A stretch of 64,000 bases of DNA from Eretmocerus hayati (GCA_029851415.1 CM056744.1:10919268-10983267), one strand, 5' to 3'. Counted from the stretch's first letter, positions 37,143 through 49,553 are shown. Numbers and translations are program-made. Notes: generated by a model not told the origin, from the letters alone.

Positions 37143-37960
37143 GCGCGCGCGCGAAAATGCACAAGGAGTATCGCGGCCCTCGACGAGATCGCGGCATAAA
37201 CGATTCATGGCGACGACGCCGACCACGAGGTGGTCAGGCAGAGTGACGGACTGGTTCGGTAACGATGACAATGCTCCGCGTGACACGACGTGCGATGGCG
37301 GAGGGTGGACTTCGAATGCCTTCGCAGTGAAGCTGCCGAGCTTATTTCCGAAGGTAGTGACCAGACAAATCGGTGGTTTGTACGTCTATCCGACAGACCG
37401 CGATTCGTCCATATCAAATGTATGTGATAGACCGGGGGTTTTACGGTTGATATTCACAGACCGGGTAGTTACGGTTGATTCTAGTCAAGCGTTGTAAATC
37501 ATTACAGACCGGACAGACCGATCAACCGCGCTTGATCAGACCGGACAGACCGGCTGACCGCGGTCGATCACGACAAACGGACAGACCGGTGTAGTTCACG
37601 GTTCATAATATCATACTCGCATACAGAAGAAACGGGTGTTTTCAATGTTGAAATAATATCTTCATTTGATGAGCCTCTGGTGCATGCCAAGTTAAAGTTG
37701 AGAGATTTCAAATGACTCATATTTGGTCTTTCAAAGAAAGGAAAGCACGAGGAAAGTATAAAAATTGCTTCTTAAAATTTCTCTTCGTCATTATTATTCA
37801 TTCGTTCTTCAAGGATTCAAATCAAGTTCGCGAGAGTATTTCAATCACAGAATGGGTCAGTAAGGGTTTTAAGAAAAATCGTCCCCTCTCTTTTCAATCA
37901 TCGATTCATAGTCACTCGGGTGAATAAATGGTGTGATCGGATCAGGAAGGATCTGGAACA
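36243..37960. other. Intergenic with a GC-rich segment and short repeats
   Basis: 36750-37600 is clearly more GC-rich than its surroundings. It includes a CA/CG microsatellite (37115-37153) and a degenerate repeat of GACCGGACAGACCG (about 37500-37590). Frames on both strands here overlap and cross the microsatellite, so I do not call a gene. It may be the remnant of a GC-rich transposon or LTR. Confidence 0.45.
37115..37153. repeat. (CA)n(CG)n microsatellite
   Basis: About fourteen CA units followed directly by about five CG units. Confidence 0.95.
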
Positions 37961-38210
37961 GGTAGTGATTTGGGATAAGTTGAGGAGTTTTGGGATATTT
38001 TGGTACAGTCTGGGATGGTTTAGTACGGTCTGGTCCGATCTGGGGTAGTCTAATACGGTCTGGTACGATGTCGAATGGTCTGGTACGATTTGAAGCGGTT
38101 TGGAATGGTCTAGAATGGCCTGAAATGGTATGGAGCGATCTGTGACGGTCTGGAATACTCTGAGGGTTCTAGAATGGTCTGCTACGGTCTGGTCTAGGCT
38201 GATGTGACTG
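37960..38210. repeat. Degenerate ~10-bp minisatellite
   Basis: Repeated variants of GGTCTGGTACG (GGTCTGGTCCG, GGTCTAGAATG, GGTTTGGAATG and others) fill this stretch. The 154-codon minus-strand frame covering it is a product of the repeat and rich in a recurring DHS/QTV pattern. Confidence 0.75.
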
Positions 38211-38578
38211 AAACATAATATGACGCCGTAAGGATTATTGGTGGGGGCGCGGGAGATCTGGTAGGGGGTAGGTTGGGTGTTATGGTCGAACGGATGGGTG
38301 GACAGTTGATGAGTGTATGGCTGAACGGGCTGTTGGGCGGTTACAACTATCAACGGAAACAATTCAACAAAATTTCATCTTCATGAACACTATCAGATAC
38401 CTCCTCTTAATGCCATCACTTGATGATAACCCATCATTTTTTAAATGGTATTTTTGAGCTACAAAAGCATTTCAGGGGCCTCTGGCTCATCGGAAGACTT
38501 ACAAGCCGAACGAGCGGTATAGCAAGAGAGACAACAATGCTACAGTTGGAAGTATAGTTGCCTGGTTGGTCATTCTTT

Positions 38579-39289
38579 CAGGGTGTGTCCACAAATAGCC
38601 CAGCGCATGGCGCAGCTCACGGCACAAGTTCTAGCGCTCACTGAGACGGATTATATGCATCACAACTCTTTGATGCACGGGATTATGGCAAAATTATAGA
38701 AATGTCACCATTTTCAGAAAAATTTGAGGAATGGGAAGTGAATAGGCCAGCGAAGTGAGAACTAGCGCGTACGCCATGAGCTGCGCCATGCGCCGTGCGC
38801 TGCGATTCATTCCTGCGAGCCCAACCATCGATGGATTGGATTCATTTTTACAGTGCCAGTCGTGAATCATGAAAACGAATCAAATCCATCGATGGTTGAG
38901 TTCACAGGAATGCGTTGCGGGTCGTGTCGGGCGGTGTCGTGTCGTGAGATTTGTGTCGTAGCAGGTTGTCTGTCATCATCTTTAGGGTGATGACAGATAA
39001 AGCGCTACGACACGATTTTGCGCCACGCCACGACGCGCTATCGCACGCCACGACTCAAAAATTCATTCCAGCAAACCCGACCATCGATGGATTTGTTTCA
39101 TTCTCATAATCCACGACTGATACTGTAACAATTAAGCCAATCCATCGATGGTCGGGTTCGCTGGAATGAATTTTTGGGTCGTGGCGTGCGATAGCGCGTC
39201 GTGCCGTGACGCAAAATCGTGGCTTAGCGCTTTATCTGTCATCACCATCATTATGCGTCAGCGCTGCGCTATTTGTGGACACACCCTCA
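38579..39289. mobile_element. hAT-like MITE with CAGGGTGTGTCC end
   Basis: The left end CAGGGTGTGTCCACAAATAG and the inverted right end (starting TGAGGGTGTGTCC) are flanked by CATTCTTT and CATTCTTG, 7 of 8 matching. Eight-bp duplications and CAGGG ends fit hAT. Its interior is made of the MITE family also seen at 11816: one partial copy (38806-38983) and one with both ends (38984-39247). Confidence 0.7.
38984..39247. mobile_element. Palindromic MITE, family copy with both ends
   Basis: Ends AGGGTGATGACAG and its inverted counterpart ATCTGTCATCACC; inside are ACCATCGATGGATT and its inverted partner. Directly upstream (38806-38983) is a partial copy of the same family. Compare 11816-12062. Confidence 0.7.
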
Positions 39290-41709
39290 CATTCTTGTCA
39301 GGGCGCGCAATCGCGGACGTCAATTCAACTTTATTGAGATCTACCCAAATATCTGTTCACCCCAAGAGAAAAAAAGTAAATGATCAAGAACACTTTCAGA
39401 CCTGATATGGATATTTCACACTCAGACAATACCGAGCCTGTCACTTTCCGGAGAATGTGAACGTAGTGTGAAAGCTATAGAGGTAAATTCATAGCGTGTA
39501 GAGGAATTATCCCAAGCGTTTATACTCGTCGACGAAGCGATAATATTTGAGCAGAAGAGGGTGATTCGAGTCCGCAGTTGGCGCAACCCGAAAATTCGCT
39601 CAACCCTCACGCACAGCAATGAAATGGAATGGTGAGGTTATATACTATATTAAACGCAGTTTCAGACTAGACGCGTAATTACTTGGTACCGTCTGTTATA
39701 ATAAGCCAACGCTACCGTAAACTTTTATCGCTGGATTTTATTACCCCCGCGAGCGGTGCGCAAAAACGCGCGTACAGTCTATGTGATACTCAGATCGCAC
39801 CTCTCAGTAGACATAAGTCCTTAAAGCAATCAAAACTGGAGAAAGTTAACGCCTGCGCGAATATTGAGTTGAATATTAAGCCAGAACAAGTCGAGTGGCG
39901 AGCGAATGGTTAGTTTCTCAAGTGCCGGCGTTTCTTCGTTATTCTGGTTTTGAGAGCAAGTCCAGTATTCATTCAATTTCAAGGGATGGACTGCCATGTA
40001 TGAATGAATTTGGATAATCAGATACAAACTGAGGGGCACAAGATATCACAGAAATTTCTGGGAAGAATTTTGGATTTTGTGATGTTCTAAGATTTCTAAA
40101 TAACCTCGGTTCTAGCCATCATAATGGAGGAGTCATTCAAAATTAAGTCAAATGAGCCCATTTCCACCCAGAAATGATTCCGGAATTCTATGATTCTTTT
40201 CATGAGTTGAAACTGTTAATCTCATTTCCCTGCAAGAATCAAGGCATCAAATGGTTCATTCTTGAATTCAATCCGCAAAAACTGTAGCTAATGGTAAACT
40301 ACATTCATAGCATACACAATAGTTGAGCGAAAAATTGTTCATTAGGATTCAGGCAAATTCACTTCCCCCAGAAATTTTTTAATCCAATTGATCTCAAAAG
40401 TACAGCCTACATGAGAAGCCTTTCCACAAGATATTCGCCCCAACATGAAATTCTTGTCTGAAACACATTTAAACATCTGAGCTATACTAAGCGCCCTAAG
40501 CCGCCTCCGTCGTCAACTTCCTTTCTCCTTTCAAAAACAATCATGGCTTTCTTACTACATAGAAAGTTGTCCAATCCAACAGTAAACTCCTTTACTGTAC
40601 AGAAACCTCTTGGCTTGATTGAAGAATCCAAATGGAAGTTCACTCAACCTTCCTCAAAATGAAAATTGCAGAGGGCTGCTACCAACCAAGATGATGGTTT
40701 CCAGGCGTGACAAAGCGAAAATCGAGTAGAAGCCAGAATTTTCTCAATACAGAATGTCTCGATCACACCAAGAATCTTCTCTTCTCTTGAGCAATATCCC
40801 ACGAGAGCTTGTTCAGTCTTCGATCCGAACATTTTGCAACGAATAGGGTTCGAAGGTTCTTGTACTATACAGAAGGGACATGGTCAACCCGGGCCATCCT
40901 CATGAAATGAGACTGGCCTGAGTCAGCAATTCTATTCAAAGGCTATATATAGTATGTAGTCTCGATTGAATGCGGATGAGTTGCCATCGGTCTGATGGCT
41001 AATAATCGAGATTGGAATCAGCGTGAACAGGAAGGTCTATTGTTGTAGGTTCTGATGGAATGCGTAGATCGTTCTGGCAATTTGTAGGAGAGGATGGTGC
41101 ATAGTGATCTTTTGCTTGTGAAGGGCTTTGCAAGGTAAATACATGGATGATTTGGAGAGGGGAAGGGGGTAGTGGTGTCTGAGGTTATGTTGAAGAGGAT
41201 TGATCATGACAAACCCATTGGCTATTCTGTTGGTTTCATTGATCATACCTTTAGAGAGATTGGAATATTACTCTGAGAATTCTTTTATTGATGCCAACTC
41301 GCAACTGAAGATTGAGTGTTGTTTGTTCCTCTATCAAACCTCTCAAAAAAGTGAGAAATCCATATTCGCATGAGCACAAATCAAGACTCATGAGAATCAT
41401 GAGAATCATGAAAATAGTTACAAATGAAGAGTCTTGATTTGTATTGTTCTCGATTATTGTTGAGAAGAATTTTATTGATCAATTCAAGTCCTCAATCTGC
41501 AATCATTGATTGTTTTTCACTATAGTATTTGTGAGATGCAACATTTTCCTCTATTGTGATATAAGATCCACAAGATAATTCAGTAGTGATTAGCTCTTAT
41601 ACAAATTGAATATATCAAATTTTTATTAACTTGATCTGGTTTTATCACACAGTTGCCTCGAATATAAACAGAATCTGAACATGGAAATCAGTCAATCCTA
41701 TACAATTCA
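39290..41709. other. Intergenic, no gene recognised
   Basis: AT-rich sequence with only short frames (62-85 codons). No domain, splice chain or repeat of note recognised. Confidence 0.5.
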
Positions 41710-41711
41710 TA

Positions 41712-43499
41712 ATTGATGGATTCCACGCCAAAGCGACCTACGGAAAGGGGTCATCTCTCAGATTCTTTTTTAACCTTTTTCATTCGATTCTATGGCTCAA
41801 AATAGGAACTTCGGACCACCTATGGGGCCCAAAAAAAATTTCTCCTCTCCATTGCACGCACATCCGTCAACAGACCGAAAATTTATCGTGTAAAAATCGA
41901 TGCTCTTTTATTCACGAAAATGGGAATATTTCGAGTTTTTGGATAGCTATCGATTTGCGGGTGGCGGCATCTGAAAGGGCATCAAAAAACCTATCGGAAA
42001 CGTTGTCGAAAATTCCTTTTCTGTGATTGGGGGGCCTCCTGGAGGCAAAAGAGTGTTTTTCACTAAAATGTTGATTTCTCAAAAAGCCATTTTTTTTATT
42101 TTTTTAAACTCAGATTTTTGACGTAAAATTTTGCGTTCTTTCGAAAAAAATGGGTTTCAGAGAAGTTTGGGGCGATCCAAGTGACTTATGAGCCATTTTT
42201 TGAAAATTCGATTTTTCCGATTTCAGAAAAAGGCGATTTTCTGCGCATGCGCACAAACGTAGACTTTCGGCACCACTTTCAATGGAAAGCTGACAAAATT
42301 TCCTATAGAATGACTACCCGCAAAGTTGAAATTCATGCTTTGAAACGGGATCTGCAAGGATTAATTATGTCGAATCAAAATCACATGAAAATTCAGCCCA
42401 TTAACGCCTTCGTGGCGCCTGCTGAGATGACACATTCACGAGATCTTCTCGGGACTTGATTTTGAGTACGAAATTGACCTGAAAAAAATTCGGACCACAT
42501 GGTTTCAACGTAAAATTGTATGAACTTTCAAAATATGCGATGAAAAACCCCGTTTGAGGCAAACCCGAGGTGCTACATTCAATTTTTCGCAATTTTGAAT
42601 GTGAAATATCGTATTTTCTGGCAAAAAGTTGATTGTAGCACCCCGGGTTTGCCTCAAACGGGGTTTTTCATCGCATATTCTCAAAGTTCGTACGATTTTA
42701 CGTCGTAACCATGTTGTCCGAATTTTTTTCAGGTCGATTTCGTACTCAAAATTGAGTCCCGGGAAGATCTCGTGAATGTGTCATCTCAGCAGGCGCCACG
42801 AAGGCGTTAATGGGCTGAATTTTCATGTGATTTTGATTCGACATAATTAATCCTTGCAGATCGCGTTTCATTGCATGAATTTCAACTTTGCGGGTAGTCA
42901 TTCTATAGGAAATTTTGTCAGCTTTCCATTGAAAGGGGTGCCGAAAGTCTACGTTTGTGCGCATGCGCAGAAAATCGCCTATTTCTGAAACCGGGAAAAT
43001 CGAATTTTCAAAAAATGGCTCATAAGTCACTTGGATCGCCCCAAACTTCTCTGAAACTCATTTTTTTCGAAAGAACGCAAAATTTTACGTCAAATATGTA
43101 ATTTTAAAAAAATAAAAAAAATGGCTTTTTGAGAAATCAACATTTTAGTGAAAAACACTCTTTTGCCTCCAGGAGGCTCCCAAATCACAGAGAAGGAATT
43201 TTCAACAACGTTTCCGATAGGTTTTTTGATGCCCTTTCAGATACCGCAACCCGCAAATCGATAGCTATCCAAAAACTCTAAATATTCCCATTTTCGTGAA
43301 TAAAAGAGCATCGATTTTTACACGATAAATTTTCGGTCTGTTGACGGATATGCGTGCAATGGAGAGGAGAAATTTTTTTTGGACCCCATAGGTGATCCGA
43401 AGTTCCTATTTTGGGCCATAGAATCGAATGAAAAAGGTTAAAAAAGAATCTGAGAGATGACCCCTTTCCGTAGGTCGCTTTGGCGTGGAATTCATCAAT
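41712..43499. mobile_element. 1.8-kb palindrome flanked by TA
   Basis: The arms 41712 to about 42595 and about 42615-43499 are reverse complements apart from scattered changes. The outer ends are ATTGATGRATTCCACGCCAA, with TA on each side (41710-41711, 43500-43501), as for Tc1/mariner-type insertions, although the palindromic edge makes this ambiguous. Mirrored 92- and 94-codon frames (42181-42459 plus, 42746-43030 minus) are almost the same sequence; no domain is recognised and I do not call them genes. GCGCATGCGC is shared with the palindrome at 17279. Confidence 0.7.
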
Positions 43500-43501
43500 T
43501 A

Positions 43502-45462
43502 GTAGACTATCTCCGACCAAAGTTGATTCTCCTAATAGTCTTACCAAAGAGCCATCCACAGCTAAATCAAAAAGATCCTGGTCAATGACTCTTAATCACC
43601 GTCAATAAGTTTCAAACCCGTCGAAAATCCTCTAAAATATTCCAATTGTCCCCAAATCTTCCAAAGAATAAACTATCCAATGACGTAATCGTTGTTGCCG
43701 TTTCTTATGGAAACGAATAGCGTCATCCAATCCAATTTCTACCGAAGGCATCCAGAGCCTTCACCTTCACGTCTCGATTTGATAGATCCATCGGCACTGT
43801 GTACGCTCTATCAGACTTGGCAATTTCACATCTGCTGACACCTTCCAACACTCTTTCAATCATCTTCGCACACCAACATACTCAACATAGACTATATCTA
43901 TACGCTTACACCCTAGTTCTCACCTTCTCCAATTTTTTCCTTAATTTTCTCACGTCGTAGCATGCACCGTAGCGCGCAACTTTTCTATATCTCATCCAAT
44001 TCGTAGGATAACGGGAGAACACCATCTTCCATCCGGAAATTTACGGGGCACAGAACTTTTCCATCGTGCTCCAATAATCCAAAGCGTCACAACTTTAGTG
44101 AAGGGTATTCGAGTATCTTCGGGTGTGTCCACAAAAGATTGGAGTAGCACGAGGACACGAAATTATGTCACGTCGCTCATTCGCGGACACGCGCTGAGAC
44201 GCTCGAATATATTCCCGGCCAATCTTTCCAGCAAAAAATTCAGCGAAATTTCAAAATCCTAAAGGAAATTCTCCTGATCGATAGCTTTCAAATCCGAATT
44301 CCCAAAAGAAGAAGTTCGGAAGAATATACGTTCTGTCGAGAAACTCGATTAGATTCCTTTCAACATTTTAGTGAACTTGGATAAAAGAGTGTAAATAGTA
44401 CATTCCAATGAAATGGTATTGAAACTCATTTTTGCATCTGAGTGATGGGTTTTCGGCCCGAGCCGCAGTCGAAAGTCGAAAACATCACGAGGATGCGAAA
44501 AATAGATCTTACTCCTGTGTATCGAAATATACTATTTCGCAATTATGTGCGTAAAGTTAGTGCGTGAAGACCATTTTTTCTGTGCGTAAGGAAAAATTTT
44601 ACGCACATCGAATTGCGAAAGATATCGTACGAAACGACTTTGATTGTTTACGCACTTTCAGAAACTTTACACACTTGAGTAACCCTTTACGCACAGTCGA
44701 GATTCTTTCTCGCTGACGCTCGTGCGTAAAAAAATCTCAACGAAGCGTAAAGGTGTTACCCTCGTGTGTAAAAATTTCCGGCAGTGCATAAAGAATAAAA
44801 GTTGTCTCGTAATATACTATTTTGAAATCATGTGCGTAAAGTTAGTGCGTAAGGAAAATTTTTCCGTGCGTAAAGACCTGTGCGTAAAGTCACCAACAGT
44901 GTGTAAGGTATGTCTTTACACACTGGAACGTATCTTTACGCACTGCCGTATTTTCTTACTAGACTGATATTCTACGACCTCTCTTGAAGTTTCTGCGTTG
45001 ACTGGCAAAATGAAATTTGTCTCAATTCTGTAGAATCGGAGTGCTCCAATCGTTGATTCGAAGCTGACCAGAGCAGGTGTCATGACTTCTTTCACTCGAT
45101 GGAATGAATACTTATGAGCTCTCTAAATGGTTATAAGTACTCAGTTTTCCTCTCTCGGTAAGTCCATGTGATTGAATATCCTGGTTGGTCATTGAATAGA
45201 GCATGGAAATCGGTCGCTTTGGTAGAATATGTGTTTAATTTAATTCAGAACAACATGTATATGTGCTTCCACCGTGGTTTGCGTGGTTCGGGATCTACCT
45301 CAGGCAGTGGGTCCAAAGGTAACGTAAATTTACTCTTCGGACACTTTGCCTCAATAAGAAAGGAGTGTCGCACATGGATTCACGTATTTTTCATAAGAAA
45401 GAGGTTTTCCACTGTCGGAGGCGTTTTCTATCCCGTGTATTCAGAACATTATTATTATCATT
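43502..45462. other. Intergenic left of the gypsy insertion
   Basis: Mostly unrecognised. 44520-44960 contains a dense cluster of GTGCGTAAA motifs on both strands (separate entry). GGGTGTGTCCACAAA at about 44124 matches one end of the hAT-like element at 38579, so a truncated copy may lie here. Confidence 0.5.
44520..44960. repeat. Cluster of GTGCGTAAA / TTTACGCAC motifs
   Basis: About a dozen copies of a 9-mer GTGCGTAAA or its complement, some with one change. A longer unit, ATGTGCGTAAAGTTAGTGCG, occurs twice about 290 bp apart, each time just after a TACTATTT sequence. Two more copies lie at about 60990-61010, beyond the gypsy element. Confidence 0.7.
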
Positions 45463-45466
45463 ATAG

Positions 45467-47169
45467 TGTGACGTTCTAATAGACGAAACAGTTAAATAAA
45501 GTGGTTTTTAGAGCTGGCTCTAAGCTCAGGGACGTAATCTCCTCGATATTTGAATCGATTGGTTACTGAAGACTCTGATTTTCTGGAATCATTAACTTGA
45601 CTTGACAAGACTGGTTTTATTTGACATTACTGATTTGACGCGAAAAGAATGATTTTACTGACTTTTGGATGATTGCAATCTAACAACCTTGCGACTGGCT
45701 ACCAGGGTCCAGTTAGATTGCTAAAAGAAAATTGACAGATCGACGAACGGACAAATAAACAGACGGACGTGATTTTAATGAATAGATAGTTTTAATTTTT
45801 AGACTTACTTTTTTAATTAGCAGATTTTTGTTACAAATCGCCGGTGGTGCCAAATATAAAGCGAACGTGTTGATGCCCAGCTATACCAAGCCAGACCGGA
45901 ATTTCGAGACGGAGTATTGAATTTTGCAGACGGCCCAAAAGGGACTGACTGGAGCCTTTTGCGTGGGCTGAATTTATAGACAAGCCTGGTCAGGGCTGTC
46001 TCGTCTAGCTTGGTATAGTGGTGAGGGTAGTATTTGGCGTGCTTGTAACGTTGTCGTGGAACGAGAGGCTCACTCGTCAGACAGAGATGGGTGTATTTTG
46101 AGATTTTCTCATTTTCAAAAGATGGCACCACCGGTATTAAATCTATAGAAGTTACCACTTAAAAACTAATTTCTGTTGATAAACTACATTTCTAGTTCCT
46201 ATCTTTCCTAGTATTTTAACATAGTTGTTTTCAGGGAAATTTTCGTTAGTTTTCATTTTACATTATTTTTGTTCGTTTTCAGTTTTTATTCTGTTACAAG
46301 GGTCGAGAAGATTAGATGAATTATTATTGTATACGATGTAAAGTATATAATAAAATGAACTAAAATTATTATCATAAAATGAAGTAAAATAGAAGTAAAT
46401 ATCATAAGATAAATAATAAGTAATAAGTGTAAAATATAATTAAATACAGTAATTTCTTACGTCTAGCTTCTACATAAAAACCTTCTTTCATACTATAATA
46501 TTCCAAAAATCACGGAATTATCCTAAAATTATCATTCTATTAGTTTCGGTTCAAGGATAAAAAAAATTCATTCATCATCTTATTAGCTCTAAATAGTATA
46601 CTTATTAAAAGGTTATGTTTAATATGAATTGAGATAAAAACAAAAAGGTATTGGTCTTACACGATATTCTAGCGATGTTTTTTTTTGGTTTTGTTCCTTC
46701 TTTTTTATGAATATTTTCATTCTGCTTAACTTAGATTATTTTATTAAAAATGAGTTAGTCCTAAATTTAATTATTCATCAAAAATTTCATACGAATAGTT
46801 TAAAAATAACATTAGATTTGGATTGAAACTTATTTCCTAGGTTAAACCGATATTGCAGTGTACAAGAATATTCTAGAATTTTCTGTACTCTAAGTTAGTT
46901 TTTCTATTAGTTTCGCGAGTGAAAGTGTCATGAGTCATGGGTTTGTTAGGCGCGGGACGTGCCGAGGACGACCTCAGATAGCTTTGCTGCGAACGAGACC
47001 TTCGGTCTCGCAGATTTCACTCAAAAGTATTTATGACAGGGCTTAAGCGGGGTACAAGGTCAAAATTTTTGAAAGAGCGAGAATCTTCGAGAGCGTGAGA
47101 GTTTCGAACATTTTCGGTTCCGTAGATTCGTTATGGTTTTGTTAGGATAATTTTACCAGGGACGTCACA
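45467..47169 (-). repeat. 3' LTR of the gypsy element
   Basis: 1703 bp with short inverted ends TGTGACGT...ACGTCACA. It matches the other LTR except for about three substitutions noticed (near 46163, 46612 and 47058). Just outside on the element's strand is only a short purine tract (ATGGGAG), a weak-looking primer for plus-strand synthesis. A 113-codon frame without an ATG lies inside (46158-45817). Confidence 0.95.
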
Positions 47170-47521
47170 CTCCCATACTTAAACGGTTGCTGGAGAGTCT
47201 GAAAGACTTGAACAGCAATCGTATGCCTCCGACGGTCGTATCAAAATTCTTCGGAAAATTTGCGTCAAGTGGGGTGAAACTGGAATTGTGGGTTGTGCTT
47301 CATATGGTTGGAGTGATTCATAGTGGAATATAGGGAATGAGGTATACTGTACTCTGTGCAAGGTTCATCATTTCATCAAATCTCCGGACTGGTGATCAGT
47401 CAAAGTGAAATTCGACACATGATTATGTGATGCTTCTGCCGAAAGTCCCGGACTGCCATTGACAGTCAAAGCGGATATCGACACTCATCACGGTTTCTAC
47501 ACGGAAGTACAAGGAAGGTTC

Positions 47522-49543
47522 TCAAAGATGGAAGAATGATTTCTGAGGGGTTGATTCTGAGGGTTGGCGGAAACTTTTATTGATCGGATGTTGACGTACA
47601 GATTCTTCAAAAGATGAATTGGGAAAGGGCGTATTGTCGGGTTGTTCATTTGAAAATGGCGTTTTCTGAAGAGGAGTAGAGAAGTCAGAGATTCGACGAG
47701 GGCCAGACTCAGCGTCCGATTCTGTTTTTCGGGATTTTTCATTCAAAAATATGAGAAAGTTTGTTAAAGTGCTCCAAACGGCACCGAGTAGGTGTATGGA
47801 CCATCCAAAAGCTTCGTGAAGTGCATATCCGCGAAGGAATACGCTTATCACTGCCTTTACGATCTGGAATATGAATAGGATTGCGATGAGTCCGGCGCTG
47901 GCTGAACCGAAGGTGACAAACTTGTCCCATAAGTGGGACCAGGCGGATTGAACAATATGAGCGACGGCTTCTTCATTGAGAAGTTTGAACATGGCTCCAT
48001 CGGTATTGGTGGTTGGTTGGTAGTGGATTTCCCTAGCTAAGTCGTTTAAGACAGCGGGCCTTTCCACTGGAAACATAATATGTTCACGCAGTTCTTCGAG
48101 GTCCCTATCAGTATAGATTCCAGCGGTTGCGAGATTGGATGGGTTCGTATACTTCCACGTCATTTTAGACATAGGTTGTATCACAGTAGGGGGAAGGGTT
48201 TCTATGGGGCGTGGCATCATACGGTACCATATCCCTCCGACTTGATAATAAGGGGGTAAGAATGCGTTGCATGCAATTTTTGTGCCTCTGCTCTTCAAAA
48301 TATGGGTGCGAGAAGTAAGGAATGTAGTTCTGTTCTGATGAAGTACTGGCAGTTCGGCATAACATTCTTCTGTATGTTCAATGCGAACCTCGACGGGGAT
48401 GCATTTGATGATATGAACTACTTCTCCTGTCACAACTGCCATGTGACCAGGGCCTTTCATCAAGTTGAAAGCAAATTCGTCAGGAGATTGAGTCGCGATT
48501 GCCAAAGAATTTTTGATTGTTTGCCGTTCAAGGTCGCAATGATGTAGTATGACGTCTCTGTATAATTCTTTGATTTGATTTCTCATGTGGCGTTCCACGT
48601 AAACGAATTTAGAGTTCATGTATGTGAAAAGATCAAGATTGTATACCAAAGTTTTAGTGTTAGCTGCGAAGCTCTCACCCTTCACAGTTTCAAAAATTAA
48701 TAATTTAGGATGCTCTGTATGGATAACAGTGTAGCCGCACACCATCTCTTTCGATTTTTGTGCCAATGCAAATGTAATACCTTGAGAGTTGAGAGAATAT
48801 ACATTTTGAAAAGAGTTTGACTTATAATCTTTCATCTTATCAGCATATCCTTCATAAAGTATACTATACCGATCAAAACGGCACTTATCTACTGGAATAG
48901 ATTCCCAAAAAGTGTATCCTCCGTCCATATCTACACATGATTTTTCTGAAAGTAAACACAACGTACCTGACCGTAAGTGTATATGATTTGAATCGTGAGA
49001 GACTCTAGCGGTATATTGCGTCAAAGTTATTTTCAAAGTTCCTTGGACAACTACAGATTCCCAAGTTCCGTATGGATCGGAGTAGGCAGCTCCGTTGCAT
49101 TTACCTTCAGAATCAACAAATCCGGCAAATATAATACTATGAGTAATGCTATGATTTACGCGAAGACCATTGATAACATGCCCGTTGCTGAGCTTATAAC
49201 TTCCGGTGTTGTGGATTTGATGGCATGAGTCTGCACTGACTTCAGAGACGTATTCGATTTCTCCATTGCTGACTATTGAAGTATGTGAGAACATTCCGCA
49301 TGAACGAATGGTGCGATGAATTTCGAGCTTGCATTGAATAACGTTGGTCTGCGTGAATTCGTCAATTTGGAGCAGCTGAATGTATTGTTTGGAAATTTCA
49401 ACGCTGTCTCTCGGAATATTGCATTCTCCGACTTCAATCAATGAGAGAGTAGTTACGTTCAAGGATCTCGCTCCACAGTCGTAACCAATCATTCCACGTA
49501 CAGTTATGATAGCTTGTAATAATATGATTAGGAGAGTCATCAT
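47522..49543 (-). CDS. env: Envelope glycoprotein, chuvirus-glycoprotein-like
   Basis: 673-residue membrane glycoprotein expected to sit on the particle surface and mediate fusion. It has a signal peptide (about 1-17), a cysteine-rich ectodomain starting GYDCGARSLNVTTLSL, N-glycosylation sites, a transmembrane segment (about 543-569), a second hydrophobic stretch (about 579-600) and a polar tail. The N-terminal YDCG pattern and the CGMFSH segment are what I know from glycoproteins of arthropod chuviruses and their genomic relatives; I see no furin-type site or fusion peptide of the baculovirus F type used by classic errantiviruses. The ATG is 44 nt past the pol stop, and TTCACAG ends 10 nt before it, a good splice acceptor, so env is probably made from a spliced RNA. 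The frame is intact. The family call is from memory of patterns, not a search. Confidence 0.8.
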   Translation of the reverse strand: MMTLLIILLQAIITVRGMIGYDCGARSLNVTTLSLIEVGECNIPRDSVEISKQYIQLLQIDEFTQTNVIQCKLEIHRTIRSCGMFSHTSIVSNGEIEYVSEVSADSCHQIHNTGSYKLSNGHVINGLRVNHSITHSIIFAGFVDSEGKCNGAAYSDPYGTWESVVVQGTLKITLTQYTARVSHDSNHIHLRSGTLCLLSEKSCVDMDGGYTFWESIPVDKCRFDRYSILYEGYADKMKDYKSNSFQNVYSLNSQGITFALAQKSKEMVCGYTVIHTEHPKLLIFETVKGESFAANTKTLVYNLDLFTYMNSKFVYVERHMRNQIKELYRDVILHHCDLERQTIKNSLAIATQSPDEFAFNLMKGPGHMAVVTGEVVHIIKCIPVEVRIEHTEECYAELPVLHQNRTTFLTSRTHILKSRGTKIACNAFLPPYYQVGGIWYRMMPRPIETLPPTVIQPMSKMTWKYTNPSNLATAGIYTDRDLEELREHIMFPVERPAVLNDLAREIHYQPTTNTDGAMFKLLNEEAVAHIVQSAWSHLWDKFVTFGSASAGLIAILFIFQIVKAVISVFLRGYALHEAFGWSIHLLGAVWSTLTNFLIFLNEKSRKTESDAESGPRRISDFSTPLQKTPFSNEQPDNTPFPNSSFEESVRQHPINKSFRQPSESTPQKSFFHL

Positions 49544-49553
49544 CGTTAAAATT

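Noticed and set aside
37078..37497. 139-codon plus-strand frame
   Set aside because: It begins in a CA/CG microsatellite and overlaps equally long minus-strand frames; no domain.
37898..38362. 154-codon minus-strand frame
   Set aside because: Explained by the ~10-bp minisatellite.
42181..43030. Mirrored 92- and 94-codon frames
   Set aside because: They are the two arms of one palindrome, with no known domain and the same sequence in each; arm similarity explains it.
45168..45479. 103-codon plus-strand frame ending in the LTR
   Set aside because: It crosses the insertion point of the gypsy element, so it cannot be an old gene, and no domain is present.
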